Made by a program: the position numbers and the translations under genes. From RGIG7332 sp045580305 (GTDB lineage: Bacteria > Bacillota > Clostridia > Oscillospirales > JAAYXM01): DNA of 64,000 nt. Below the pieces are notes generated by a model. That model was not told the DNA's origin and did no database searches. It saw only the letters and a program-made list of their open reading frames with translations. The first letter of the stretch is position 1. The number at the start of each line of letters is the position of its first letter. Location: the NCBI GenBank assembly GCA_045580305.1, contig JAZNNQ010000033.1:1-64000 (forward strand), in the 5' to 3' direction. Below are positions 1-7,557 of the stretch, in pieces.

Positions 1-130
1 TAGCTTCAACAGAGCCAATCGTTGTGCCTTGTGCAGCGAGCTGCTCAGGCTGTGCCACACTTGTCATGATAACATCTTCGTTGTTAAGCATAACAAGCTG
101 AAGGTTGGGGGCATTGTAGATTTCCTTCAT
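1..130 (-). CDS. Small hypothetical protein, 3' end outside window
   Basis: The minus strand opens with an ATG at 130-128 behind an AAGGGA ribosome site and stays open to the window edge, giving 43 residues that start MKEIYNAPNLQLVMLNNEDV. I do not recognise the family. Short Clostridia proteins with this kind of start (KEIYxxPxLE) are often small unknown or peptide-precursor-like proteins, but nothing here shows a leader cleavage site or a maturation enzyme nearby. The C terminus is not visible. Confidence 0.6.
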   Translation of the reverse strand, partial: MKEIYNAPNLQLVMLNNEDVIMTSVAQPEQLAAQGTTIGSVEA

Positions 131-148
131 AGAGTTTCCCTTCGTTTT

Positions 149-511
149 TTAAATTTCGCGGGCAAAAACCCACGATTTAATACATATTAATATTATATAC
201 GAGTATTTATAATTTTTCAAGTAGTTTTTATCTGTTTTTTGTACTTTTGTATATTTGCACAAATGAGTTGATTTTTTGCACAAAATAAAATTTTGGTCAG
301 AACATTCTTTTAATGCTATTTGAAGTTTAGCAATGAAGTCATTTTTACCGTGTCCGTAAAAAGCTTCTCTTATATTCGCACCAATACTGGTTCCGCTACG
401 AATAAGCTGATTTGTAAGTGCACTTTCTCTTTTATCACTTTTTACTTTATTACAAACCTTAATTATATCTAATGCAAACTGTTTTGATTTTATAAGCAAT
501 GGACTTCCCAT
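149..511 (-). pseudogene. Four-helix-bundle (S23-like) protein, probably damaged at the 3' end
   Basis: Residues 1-69 fit the short four-helix-bundle family (PF05635-like): SKQFALDIIKV, then LIRSGTSIGANIREA, then DFIAKLQIALKECS. ATG at 511 has a GGAGAAAG ribosome site. After KECS the family normally continues with SETEYWLELL and further helices, but here the sequence turns into Lys/Tyr-rich text (CKKSTHLCKYTKVQ) in AT-rich DNA. This suggests a frameshift or loss of the last helices. The function of the family is poorly known. It belongs to the chromosome flank, not the prophage. Confidence 0.6.
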
Positions 512-540
512 AAACTTTCTCCTTATAAAACACTTCTTCC

Positions 541-620
541 CTATTCACTATTACTTATTACTTTCCAAAAATCGACAAGGATTTTTAAGGAATAGTGAAG
601 AGTGAAGAGGTAATAAGTAA
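541..620. repeat. Nested inverted repeats beside the tRNA terminator
   Basis: TTACTTATTAC (551-561) is the reverse complement of GTAATAAGTAA (610-620), and TTCACTATT (544-552) that of AATAGTGAA (591-599). The two pairs nest around a central 30 bases. There is no coding capacity. It resembles a small intergenic palindromic repeat or a decayed MITE; only one copy is visible here. Confidence 0.4.
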
Positions 621-654
621 AATCGACATTCCTCTGTCGAAGAATGTCGATTTT
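619..654 (-). terminator. Original terminator of tRNA-Thr, now cut off by the prophage
   Basis: A 13-bp perfect stem (619-631 with 642-654, loop 632-641) is followed on the minus strand by a short T run. It directly abuts the left att copy, so before integration it lay just downstream of the tRNA-Thr gene. The prophage now separates the tRNA from it by about 41 kb. Confidence 0.7.
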
Positions 655-699
655 TGGAGCTGTTACCCGGATTTGAACCGGGGACCTCATCCTTACCAA
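653..699 (-). repeat. Left attachment site: displaced 3' end of tRNA-Thr
   Basis: These 47 bases are identical to 42053-42099, which cover the 3' half of the intact tRNA-Thr(GGT) gene including encoded CCA. The match starts at TTTGGAGC and ends after CCTTACCAA; both flanks differ. This is the duplicated core expected when an integrase uses a tRNA 3' end as attB. Spacing of the two copies is 41,400 bases. The copy lacks the 5' half of the tRNA and is not functional. Confidence 0.95.
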
Positions 700-718
700 T
701 TCTTTTCTTGCTGTTATG

Positions 719-864
719 GCTTGTTGTATCTTATTGTACTTTATCGTCTCAAGCCTTACAGCCTCAACGCATATCGCTTTTTGCTTGTTGTATCTTGTTG
801 TGGCTTGTCGTAGATTGTTCCTACCTATTATATTATATCGGTGTAAGTTTTGTGTAAGTTTTTT
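719..864. promoter_or_regulatory. Left att arm: candidate integrase or accessory-protein sites
   Basis: This non-coding stretch between the att core and the lysin gene holds two kinds of repeat. GTGTAAGTTTT occurs twice in tandem (841-851, 852-862). The 19-base GCTTGTTGTATCTTATTGT at 719-737 recurs at 783-801 with one change. The GTGTAAGTTTT pair is also present in tandem at the other prophage end, beside the integrase gene, as expected of arm-type binding sites. The 719/783 repeat may bind an accessory factor. Confidence 0.6.
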
Positions 865-876
865 GAATAGCACACT

Positions 877-1599
877 CTACTTAACCATTCTTGCCAGTAC
901 GGCCGCAAGTTCCGCCCTGGTTACTGGCTTGTCCGGCTTAAAGGTTTTATCCGCATAGCCTTTCATCAAGCCCGCAGCTGCCACCTTTTCAATTTCAGCT
1001 TTCGCCCAATGGTTCTGTGTGTCAACAAATCCCACGGGAGCACCCTCTTTCTTTTTAAGTTTATATTCGTCCGCTATTGCCTTTGCTACTGCGGAAGCAA
1101 TGGCAGACTTATTTTTTATGTAGATTGCCATATCGTCTGCGTCATCGATAAAGCATGTCTCAAACAGAGCACTCGATACGCCCTGGCGTTTCGCCTCGGT
1201 GATAACCGCAAACTTCTTGCGTTTAATACCCCTGTTTTTGAACCCAAAGGTCGCCATCGCTTTGAGTATCTTCTCCTCTACTGCAACCGACTTTTCATCA
1301 GGCGTTACGAAAAGTCCCGAGCCTTTGTTCTTGCCGTCTCCGGGATCATTCTCAAAAGCGTCAAAATGCACCTCAAATACATAATCATAGGGCTTGAAGT
1401 TGTAGTGATGTCCCTCTGCAATGATATCATGATACATCGACCGTGCCATATTATAGACGCCGCACTGGCACTCGTACTTTAAGAGTTCCCGCTGAAGCAG
1501 CGTTACAAATTCGCGAGCAAGGTCTGCCTCACGACGGCCGAATGCGCACGCGCCCGGATCATTTCCACCGTGCCCGGCAATAAGTATAATATTAAACAT
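877..1599 (-). CDS. Endolysin: N-acetylmuramoyl-L-alanine amidase with SLH domain
   Basis: 240 residues. The N-terminal 175 or so are an Amidase_3 zinc domain that cuts the amide between muramic acid and the stem peptide. Visible metal and catalytic residues are His10 in AGHGG, Glu24 in RREADLA, the His of FEVHFDAF and the Glu of LFETCF. The last 50 residues look like one S-layer-homology wall-binding module (FVDTQNHWAKAEIEKV, GYADKTFKPDKPVTRAELA). ATG at 1599 is chosen over the upstream 1623 because GGAGGGG lies ten bases before it and it starts right after the previous stop. It is the last gene of the late operon, after the holin. Confidence 0.92.
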   Translation of the reverse strand: MFNIILIAGHGGNDPGACAFGRREADLAREFVTLLQRELLKYECQCGVYNMARSMYHDIIAEGHHYNFKPYDYVFEVHFDAFENDPGDGKNKGSGLFVTPDEKSVAVEEKILKAMATFGFKNRGIKRKKFAVITEAKRQGVSSALFETCFIDDADDMAIYIKNKSAIASAVAKAIADEYKLKKKEGAPVGFVDTQNHWAKAEIEKVAAAGLMKGYADKTFKPDKPVTRAELAAVLARMVK

Positions 1600-1600
1600 C

Positions 1601-1819
1601 TTACTTATGCCCCTCCATCTCATCTAAACGGTGTTGATTGCTTTTGCATCTCTGCTCCACAATTGTCAACCTCTCAATAAAGTTATTGTGTTTTTGCACC
1701 TTTTCTTCGAGCAGATCGAGCCGATACACAGTGAGGTTTTTACTCTTATTCGAAATTATTACCTGGCATATAACACTCGCCAGCGCACCGATGGATGCTA
1801 CAATTATCGCCTCGGTCAT
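1601..1819 (-). CDS. Small membrane-anchored coiled-coil protein of the lysis cassette
   Basis: 72 residues. Residues 2-23 form a hydrophobic helix (EAIIVASIGALASVICQVII), followed by a charged helical stretch LDLLEEKVQKHNNFIERLTIVEQR with coiled-coil spacing. It lies between holin and amidase and overlaps the holin stop by four bases (ATGA). Size, topology and position recall XhlA-type or accessory holin proteins of Firmicutes phages, though sequence identity to them is not evident to me. A role in lysis timing is inferred from position only. Confidence 0.75.
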   Translation of the reverse strand: MTEAIIVASIGALASVICQVIISNKSKNLTVYRLDLLEEKVQKHNNFIERLTIVEQRCKSNQHRLDEMEGHK

Positions 1820-2121
1820 TCGTCCTTGCCCTCCTGCTTAATAAGCTGATTAACATATACCGATGCACCGGCACAGAGCACACCCTGGGTAACTGCTGCA
1901 AAAATCGCACTAAAAATATCTGCAATTGATACAAATGTGCTTGTCGCGCCTATATAAAGAGCCGACAGCCCTACAGCAACAATTCCAAGCCACAATGGAA
2001 TGTGCTTATCTCTCACAAACTCGGTCTTCTTGAGACCGATACCGATTAAATAAAGCACCGGAATTAAAACAACAAGCTCCGGGCAAATAAACTCTTTTAA
2101 CATTTCTAACATTTCTAACAT
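1816..2121 (-). CDS. Phage holin
   Basis: 101 residues with three hydrophobic segments (about 12-30, 41-59 and 68-88) and a charged C terminus (NQLIKQEGKDE). The pattern PELVVLIPVLYLIGIGLKKT, then IPLWLGIVAV, then QGVLCAGASVYVNQL matches the Gram-positive holin family PF16079. The protein makes inner-membrane lesions that release the amidase. The first of three in-frame Met codons (MLEMLEML) is preferred because GGAGGAG sits seven bases before it. Coupled with the genes on both sides. Confidence 0.85.
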   Translation of the reverse strand: MLEMLEMLKEFICPELVVLIPVLYLIGIGLKKTEFVRDKHIPLWLGIVAVGLSALYIGATSTFVSIADIFSAIFAAVTQGVLCAGASVYVNQLIKQEGKDE

Positions 2122-2192
2122 AAAATCTCCTCCTCAACTTTAGGTTGCATGGCCTCGTACTCTTCCTCGGTGATTTCGTGAAATGGTGCCAT
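2115..2192 (-). CDS. Tiny ORF sharing the tail motif of the gene at 18093
   Basis: An ATG at 2192 opens 25 codons reading MAPFHEITEEEYEAMQPK and on to a stop that overlaps the holin start. The motif F-x-E-I-T-E-E-E-Y-x-x-M also ends the protein at 18093-18293 (FYEITEEEYAEM), and the DNA is almost the same there (CTTCCTCGGTGATTTCGT is shared). No strong ribosome site precedes the ATG. It may be a real XkdX-like micro-protein that follows a fiber gene, or the remnant of a larger one. Confidence 0.4.
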   Translation of the reverse strand: MAPFHEITEEEYEAMQPKVEEEILC

Positions 2193-2218
2193 TTCAGCAA
2201 CTATCACTCAAAGTCAAC

Positions 2219-3352
2219 CTATCCTAAAAGAACATAGTTGTAAATTATACCCCTATTAAGTTGCCGAACTTCATCAATAGTATTATAAAAGCTCACTCTT
2301 TCACCATCCCAAGTAACAGAAAGTCTAATGGCTTCTATCTCATTATTTTGATTATTTCGCATATAAACCCCCTGGGTTGTTCCTTTTACAAGTACAAGTG
2401 GGGGTTGCCACGAATCAGGACCTGCATACGAATTAGCACCTTCAGGGGTGATGATTGCAATTTTAATATCGAAGGGTGCATTCAAAACAGTGGGATTGTC
2501 TTGTCCATATGTTCCAGTTCCAACATAAGTTCCAGTTACAATTTTAGCCAACAAGTGTTCAGCCGCATTTCCACTGTGAATGACCTCATGATCGTCCCCA
2601 GCTTCTTTCGAGTAACGCAATGATCCATCCTGTGAAAGATGCAATCTTCCATCAAAATCTTTTGTTGAACCATCTATATGGAAATCCAGTAGAGTACCTA
2701 TCTCAACAGGTATATCGTATTTGTCTGAAGACTGACGGAAAGAATCAACTTCTACAATTCCGTTTACTTTACCACCCAAAATAGATAATGCCCCTATATC
2801 CTCGGGTGTGATTTCATCCTCGCCACCTGTTGCATGTCTGCTCGAGTGGTTATCGAACTCCTCGCGCGGAAGATATACGCCACTTTCCACAGTTAACTCA
2901 ATTTGTGTTTCATTACCTACCCAAGTTACAAGATCGATGTTTCTTTCAACAACTGTGCTTGATGAGTAGGCAGGCATAAGGTCTGCGGTATCTCCAAAGT
3001 GGCCATAGGTGTAAAGACACTCGGGAACGGATCTTGTAACATTGCCCTCTGCATCTCTGTACTCCGCTCTCGCATAGAGCGCAAGCTCTCGGAAATAGAA
3101 ATCTGATGTAATGTTCTCATTGGTATAGACACCGCCAAAGGTAACCTTGCCATCGGCTGACTTCTTGTGTTTGGACACACCTAATTCAATAACCGGAGCA
3201 ACTACATCTGTGAGAGTTGTAGCGGTAGAGCCTGCTGGGATATTACCCGAACCGATAACAATTTTAGTGGGGATGAATACCGCTCCTGCCTGAACATCGG
3301 CAAGTAATATTCTGCCTCTGTCTGTTATGGATCTCGATTGTAAAACGCCCAT
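2219..3352 (-). CDS. Tail fiber / tail-collar protein
   Basis: 377 residues. The first 150 match the phage tail-collar fiber N-terminal domain (DUF3751-like: SRSITDRGRILLADV, VVAPVIELGVSKHK, FYFRELALYARAE), which docks on the baseplate gene I product. A linker with HSSRHATGGEDEITPEDIGA follows, a short motif common in fiber stalks. The C-terminal 180 residues carry the likely receptor-binding tip; no chaperone or tail-assembly gene follows. The start has GGAGG nine bases upstream. It follows gpI as in P2 (J-I-H order). Confidence 0.85.
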   Translation of the reverse strand: MGVLQSRSITDRGRILLADVQAGAVFIPTKIVIGSGNIPAGSTATTLTDVVAPVIELGVSKHKKSADGKVTFGGVYTNENITSDFYFRELALYARAEYRDAEGNVTRSVPECLYTYGHFGDTADLMPAYSSSTVVERNIDLVTWVGNETQIELTVESGVYLPREEFDNHSSRHATGGEDEITPEDIGALSILGGKVNGIVEVDSFRQSSDKYDIPVEIGTLLDFHIDGSTKDFDGRLHLSQDGSLRYSKEAGDDHEVIHSGNAAEHLLAKIVTGTYVGTGTYGQDNPTVLNAPFDIKIAIITPEGANSYAGPDSWQPPLVLVKGTTQGVYMRNNQNNEIEAIRLSVTWDGERVSFYNTIDEVRQLNRGIIYNYVLLG

Positions 3353-3384
3353 AATGTGCGCCTCCTTTTTAAGTGATTAGAGAG

Positions 3385-3945
3385 TTAATCGCAAAGCAAA
3401 TAACTCTCTGTGCTGACTTCGTGCAATGCAAAGCCTGCGGAAAGGTTAAACTCACCGCTTAACTCAATGATGATGCCATCGAGTTTTGCACTTGCTCTTT
3501 TTACCTTGCTCAACAGGCTCAAGAACTCGGCAAGTTTTTCATTTGAAACACTCGGGTTGGTGGAGTGAACGCGGAAATGCCCGGGCTCTCCGTCATACTC
3601 AAACCATTCCTTGAGGAATCCCTCTCCGAAATAGGTCTCAATGACATTCTCAACCGCCCACTTGGTACCGAGTTTCTTATAGACCATATCGCTATTTTTG
3701 ATAATTTCGCGTTTAGCTGAAATGTCAGCCTTTGCATCGTACCAAAGGATATTTAACTCTTTGGCAAGTGCATCGAGTTCAGCCTCGCTCAATTCGTCTA
3801 TATGGCCCCAAGTAGATAACTGCGGTATCTTTGGTGCCAGTTCCCGAATGAGCTTGTCAATGCCTGCGGATAGACCTTGCACAGCCGAATCCTCGCGCAT
3901 AAACTGCGGTAAAAGTCTGATGAACTCAAGACCTGTCAGTTTCAT
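3385..3945 (-). CDS. Baseplate wedge protein, phage tail protein I (gpI-like)
   Basis: 186 residues with the tail-protein-I pattern: LLPQFMREDSAVQGLSAGID near the start, an acidic helix LSEAELDALAKELNILWYDA at 52-71, and REIIKNSDMVYKKLGTKWAVE near 82-102. The family (P2 gpI) forms the outer wedge of the contractile-tail baseplate and anchors the fiber. It overlaps gene J by four bases (ATGA) and is followed by the fiber gene. Confidence 0.88.
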   Translation of the reverse strand: MKLTGLEFIRLLPQFMREDSAVQGLSAGIDKLIRELAPKIPQLSTWGHIDELSEAELDALAKELNILWYDAKADISAKREIIKNSDMVYKKLGTKWAVENVIETYFGEGFLKEWFEYDGEPGHFRVHSTNPSVSNEKLAEFLSLLSKVKRASAKLDGIIIELSGEFNLSAGFALHEVSTESYLLCD

Positions 3946-5078
3946 TCATCTATCACCTCGTGAGATATTGCGATATTGCCCGAGAACTTCGCAACCTGTG
4001 TCTTGTCGAGCCTTACGAAAAAGGGGAAAGTAACATCGGCACGAATTGCACCTGTGCCATTTTTGGGTGAGAAAAGAAAATGGCGCAAGTTGTCAGGGTG
4101 AATATCCCTGCCAAGTGCCGCCGTCTGCCATTCGTTATAAAGGTCTATCGCTCCACCCTCGCCCTCAATGCTCTGAATGGTGGCTGCCTCGTTTTCTTTG
4201 GTGGTGTAATAAACAATGTGGATGTCATATTCCACCGCCTCGGGAGAGGAAACATTCACCTTGTCGGTCATCGGTCTTACATCGTCAGCAAGCACATCAA
4301 CAACCTTTTGCAAGGTTTCCTCATCGGGCAACTCTCCGCCTTTCATAAGGGGGTAAATGTTGACCGTGTTCGGCTCATCCTCGGGGCTATCTATCGCGGC
4401 ATCTATGATGTCAGGATCTGCCGATAGCACCCAATAACGATATGCACTCTCGGGGCCTGCGGTTGATTGAGCAGAGGGGGCAAGCAAAATTCTCTCACGA
4501 TATCTGTTATCGCCATCCTCGGTGTAAGGCTCTCCATCATCGCCGCCCGTGCTCTCGGTGGTGTTTTTGGCACTTTCAACATAAGGGATGAGGTCAACAA
4601 GGGTTGCAATGCTACCTACAGTAAATCCATTGTAAGCAGAGCCGCCCGCTGTACACACTCCGTTAACGGATATTTCCGTGCTACCTGCCGAGATAACTGC
4701 GAGCTCTGCGGTAGCAAAATACACACTACCATCTGTTGTTATTCTCGTTCCCTCGGGTATGATCGTGTTTTCACTCTGTGCCGCGCTCAACTTAAAAAGG
4801 AATGTAGCGGATGCACTTGAGGGGGTTGCGCGAAATACATTCTGCCTTGTTCCGAGCGCATCAAGGGCAATGCCGCGCGCATATTCAAGCATCCTCTGCT
4901 TGCACTTATCGTTAACATCGTTGTAAACGGCGGTAAGTACAAGAGCAAGAGCCTCGCCAAACATTCTGCGCTCATCACCCGGATAAAGAGCCTCGTCGCA
5001 GTAATTCATAAGTTCTGTAATAATCGTTGTGTAGATCTTCGCACTATCTGCCTCAACGAAATTTAAGGTATTATCCAT
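3942..5078 (-). CDS. Baseplate J / gp47-like protein
   Basis: 378 residues, the usual length for P2 gpJ-type wedge proteins. Recognisable stretches are RMFGEALALVLTAVYNDVN, ALDALGTRQNVFRATPSSASATFLF, PEGTRITTDGSVYFAT and GPESAYRYWVLSADPDIIDA. With gpW and gpI it builds the baseplate wedges that lock the sheath before contraction. It begins six bases after gene W and overlaps gene I. Confidence 0.93.
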   Translation of the reverse strand: MDNTLNFVEADSAKIYTTIITELMNYCDEALYPGDERRMFGEALALVLTAVYNDVNDKCKQRMLEYARGIALDALGTRQNVFRATPSSASATFLFKLSAAQSENTIIPEGTRITTDGSVYFATAELAVISAGSTEISVNGVCTAGGSAYNGFTVGSIATLVDLIPYVESAKNTTESTGGDDGEPYTEDGDNRYRERILLAPSAQSTAGPESAYRYWVLSADPDIIDAAIDSPEDEPNTVNIYPLMKGGELPDEETLQKVVDVLADDVRPMTDKVNVSSPEAVEYDIHIVYYTTKENEAATIQSIEGEGGAIDLYNEWQTAALGRDIHPDNLRHFLFSPKNGTGAIRADVTFPFFVRLDKTQVAKFSGNIAISHEVIDE

Positions 5079-5084
5079 AAGAGG

Positions 5085-5360
5085 TTACACCTCCGTTTCT
5101 GTTGTGTCCGCAATAATGGCAAAATTGCCACCTGCGGCGGTTTCCTGCCGTATAGTAACGCCATTAAGAGTTACTCTCGGCTCATAGGTTTCAATGTTCC
5201 AAGCCGCCTCTTCTTGCAAGTCCACCTCTACCTCGTGCAAAGGCTTATCAACAAGGCGCGGATTGATGCCTTTAACTCTCTCAAAAGGCACCTCACCACA
5301 AAAGGTTTTTAAGAGGTTTTCTGCGCACACTTTAGGTGCGCCGTTTCCTGATGCTTTCAT
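5085..5360 (-). CDS. Baseplate wedge gpW / gp25-like protein
   Basis: 91 residues. The middle (PFERVKGINPRLVDKPLHEVEVDLQEE, then NIETYEPRVTLNGVTI) has the gp25/gpW signature, in particular the E-P-R-V near the end of the helix bundle. Position directly before J and I agrees with P2 (W-J-I). gp25-like proteins nucleate sheath assembly at the baseplate. The family is short and variable, so the call leans partly on gene order. Confidence 0.75.
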   Translation of the reverse strand: MKASGNGAPKVCAENLLKTFCGEVPFERVKGINPRLVDKPLHEVEVDLQEEAAWNIETYEPRVTLNGVTIRQETAAGGNFAIIADTTETEV

Positions 5361-5362
5361 CT

Positions 5363-6142
5363 TTAGAATGACCCTCCTGATCCGCCGTGTACTCTACCCT
5401 CATAGTACGGTTTTGTTAAGTTGTATTTTTGAGTAACATTTGACACAATCGTTCTCCTCGTTACTCTGTCGGGGGCTGATGCAGATGCCGCTAAAGCCAT
5501 TGAGATTTCTTCCTCTTTTTCCGCCTGTGCCGCCTCTTGTTGTGCACTCGTTTTTCTCCTCGTTTTAGAGGGGCCAAGAGCCAACAAAGCCTCCTCTTCC
5601 GCCGTTACCGCCTCCCCTTTTGCTTGAGAGGTCATTGCAGAATTAGAGCCTCCATATGTGCTACCTGTTGTTGTGGTAGTGGTGGTCTTTTTTGTTGTTT
5701 TTGAGGGGTTTGAACTCTTTGAGGTGGTGGATGTTTTTGTGCTTGTGGCGCCTCCGCCATCCTCTTTGAGGGTAATGCCTACCTTGGCCTGTAACATCTT
5801 GCCACTATTTGAGAGCAGAACATCCGAAACATCAACCTTGGTAAGTTTCATCTTGCTTGTTCCAAATTTCTCGTTGCCAATAAAAAGCGGATATGATTTA
5901 CCGAGCAAGGCTTTCCATTCCTCGATCTGCGCTCTTGGGTTAGTTCCTGCGGCAGCCAAATAGTTTGTGCTGAATGCAACTTGCCCAAGTTCTCTGCCTC
6001 TGGTGTTGGTCTTTGCCTTTCCGCTTGTGTCGTTATCGTCATCCTCTTTCAATGCAAAGGCTGTTGTAAATTCACTAAACGGAATGACTTTATCAGTGGA
6101 AACAAGGAAACCTTTCGGCCCCCACTTTGCCATATACTGCAT
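5363..6142 (-). CDS. Tail protein with gpU-like N-terminal domain and Thr/Lys-rich linker
   Basis: 259 residues from ATG 6142, which overlaps the previous stop as TGATG behind GGAGGTGAGG. Residues 1-125 resemble Firmicutes gpU-like tail proteins (KWGPKGFLVS, VAFSTNYLAAAGTNPRAQIEEWKALLGKSYPLFIG, VGITLKE). Residues 130-165 are a Ser/Thr/Lys low-complexity linker. The C-terminal 90 residues hold an Ala/Glu-rich helix and end in a Gly-rich tail (RVHGGSGGSF). It probably joins tail tube and baseplate; the long tail extension is unexplained. Confidence 0.65.
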   Translation of the reverse strand: MQYMAKWGPKGFLVSTDKVIPFSEFTTAFALKEDDDNDTSGKAKTNTRGRELGQVAFSTNYLAAAGTNPRAQIEEWKALLGKSYPLFIGNEKFGTSKMKLTKVDVSDVLLSNSGKMLQAKVGITLKEDGGGATSTKTSTTSKSSNPSKTTKKTTTTTTTGSTYGGSNSAMTSQAKGEAVTAEEEALLALGPSKTRRKTSAQQEAAQAEKEEEISMALAASASAPDRVTRRTIVSNVTQKYNLTKPYYEGRVHGGSGGSF

Positions 6143-6429
6143 CAAGCCTCACCTCCTATGTATTGCTCCTCTGTGGCTATAATGGTGTCTATTTCCTGCT
6201 CAAAGGCAGCCACACCCATACAGTTACCCTGTCCATCCATTCGGGCAAGAATAAGCCCTGTGCCATCCTCAAAGAGGACATAAGCAACAGGGGTGTTAAC
6301 GGGTAGGACACCGATAAGAAAAAAAGGAACTGTTAATGCAGGGGTAACAGTACCCCCGGAATAAGGGGTAATTGCTACGGCTTTTCCACCGTCAAGAATA
6401 TTGGACACTTTGCCTTTGTTAACATTCAT
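6142..6429 (-). CDS. Small baseplate protein, possible gpV-like spike base
   Basis: 95 residues. ATG 6429 is chosen over 6540 because GGAGGGG precedes it and the longer form would overlap gene D by 110 bases. The sequence is beta-rich (GKVSNILDGGKAVAITPYSGG, ALTVPFFLIGVLPVNTPVAYVLFEDGTGLILAR), as in small OB-fold baseplate proteins. It lies between the gpD hub and the wedge genes, where gpV or DUF2577-type proteins occur. The name is by position and fold impression only. Confidence 0.5.
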   Translation of the reverse strand: MNVNKGKVSNILDGGKAVAITPYSGGTVTPALTVPFFLIGVLPVNTPVAYVLFEDGTGLILARMDGQGNCMGVAAFEQEIDTIIATEEQYIGGEA

Positions 6430-6430
6430 A

Positions 6431-7348
6431 TCAATACCCCTCCAAAGGTCTGCGAAAAAACAACTTGCTCTTTCCCTTGGCATAATCATTTCTGATGTGG
6501 TGCAAGAATACTGCACCATCCCAAGAGGGAGCACGGACATTGTTTAACTCGACCATAGATGCCGCCGCATAACCGGGAAGAATGCGAGAACGGACATAAC
6601 CTCTGCAACAATTCTTATTGACATCGCGCAAGAGGTTTTTTGCGAATCGCTCTGCCTCTGCCGAACTGTTAACAGGCCCGATATTCAACGGCTTATAAAT
6701 TCGGCTTGCTCCATTGTCAATGGAAAACTCGCCTTTATAAAGACCGCTCTCTACAAGACAAGAGTCATATAATTCCGCGCGGTTGTCGGTGAATTTATAA
6801 TCACCATCATAACCAACCTCAAGAGCCTCAATAGGATCCTGTGCCTCCATATACCGCTCTGAATAAAGAACAAGTCTCTTGTTATACACAAGAAAAGCAC
6901 AGCCCTCAAGCCGTGCTCTCTTGTGTAAGAATGCGAAATCACTCTCGCTCTGCTGAATGTAGGAATAAAGCTCATCCTCGACACCATAACTTGCAAAATC
7001 AAGTCCGTTGCGCTCCGCGATGTCTTTTCCTATCTGCGTTAACCGCATCTTTTGCCAAGCCTTATTTTGCACCTCAAAACCTGATGCAGGGGCTGACATT
7101 GCCTCAAGGTCATACAAACCATTTTGAGGTATTGCAGATGTAATGAACATCGCCCCGGTGCTTATCGTTCCGTAGTCAATACGGATCTCATCACCTATTG
7201 AGGGTGCCCAAGCATCCCATTTGCGCTCTGAATCTATAAAGCGCATATTTAAGGTATCGGATCTACCGGATGCAAACATATCGTGAAAACATCGGTTGAT
7301 GGCTACATCATTGGTAATGTCAACGCCGTTATAGGTTACTTGAATCAT
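6431..7348 (-). CDS. Baseplate hub, late control protein D (gpD-like)
   Basis: 305 residues, close to the usual length of P2 gpD relatives. The signature YIQQSESDFAFLHKRARLEGCAFLVYNKRLVLY lies at about 128-160. Other family features are the N-terminal NGVDITNDV and GDEIRIDYGTISTGAMFI. The hub joins the tail tube to the spike. It overlaps gene X by four bases and is followed one base later by the spike-like gene. Confidence 0.88.
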   Translation of the reverse strand: MIQVTYNGVDITNDVAINRCFHDMFASGRSDTLNMRFIDSERKWDAWAPSIGDEIRIDYGTISTGAMFITSAIPQNGLYDLEAMSAPASGFEVQNKAWQKMRLTQIGKDIAERNGLDFASYGVEDELYSYIQQSESDFAFLHKRARLEGCAFLVYNKRLVLYSERYMEAQDPIEALEVGYDGDYKFTDNRAELYDSCLVESGLYKGEFSIDNGASRIYKPLNIGPVNSSAEAERFAKNLLRDVNKNCCRGYVRSRILPGYAAASMVELNNVRAPSWDGAVFLHHIRNDYAKGKSKLFFRRPLEGY

Positions 7349-7557
7349 TCATCTCGCCTCCAAGGTGGTAAACTTGTGGGCAATGCCGCCTCGGGAGCAT
7401 CCGGGATAAACAGCACGATGCCCTCATCAAAAATGAGGACATCGCAATAGTCGGGGTTAGCCTGAATGATGGTGCTTGCAAGTTTCTCATCGTTGTAATA
7501 AACCAATGCAAGATCGTCAAAGGTATCACCCTGTATCGTTTTATGATAATTAGCCAT
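7345..7557 (-). CDS. Tail protein X, LysM-like (gpX)
   Basis: 70 residues from the ATG at 7557, which overlaps the end of the tape-measure gene by eight bases. The text YHKTIQGDTFDDLALVYYNDEKLASTIIQAN is a LysM-like fold as in P2 gpX, which binds near the hub. A longer reading frame back to 7695 only repeats tape-measure sequence in another frame and is rejected. Gene order X-D matches P2. Confidence 0.85.
   Translation of the reverse strand: MANYHKTIQGDTFDDLALVYYNDEKLASTIIQANPDYCDVLIFDEGIVLFIPDAPEAALPTSLPPWRRDE

Noticed and set aside
653..699. A second functional tRNA-Thr gene
   Set aside because: The 5' half, including the D arm and the 5' acceptor strand, is missing; it is only the att duplicate.
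541..873. 110-codon minus-strand frame across the left att site
   Set aside because: Runs through the terminator stem, the tRNA fragment and the arm repeats; no ribosome site.
1009..1482. 157-codon plus-strand frame opposite the amidase gene
   Set aside because: Antisense shadow of a clear amidase; no ribosome site and no family text.
5640..5760. Repeat run of TGGT/TTGT units
   Set aside because: It is the codon run for the Thr/Ser/Lys linker of the gpU-like protein and needs no other explanation.
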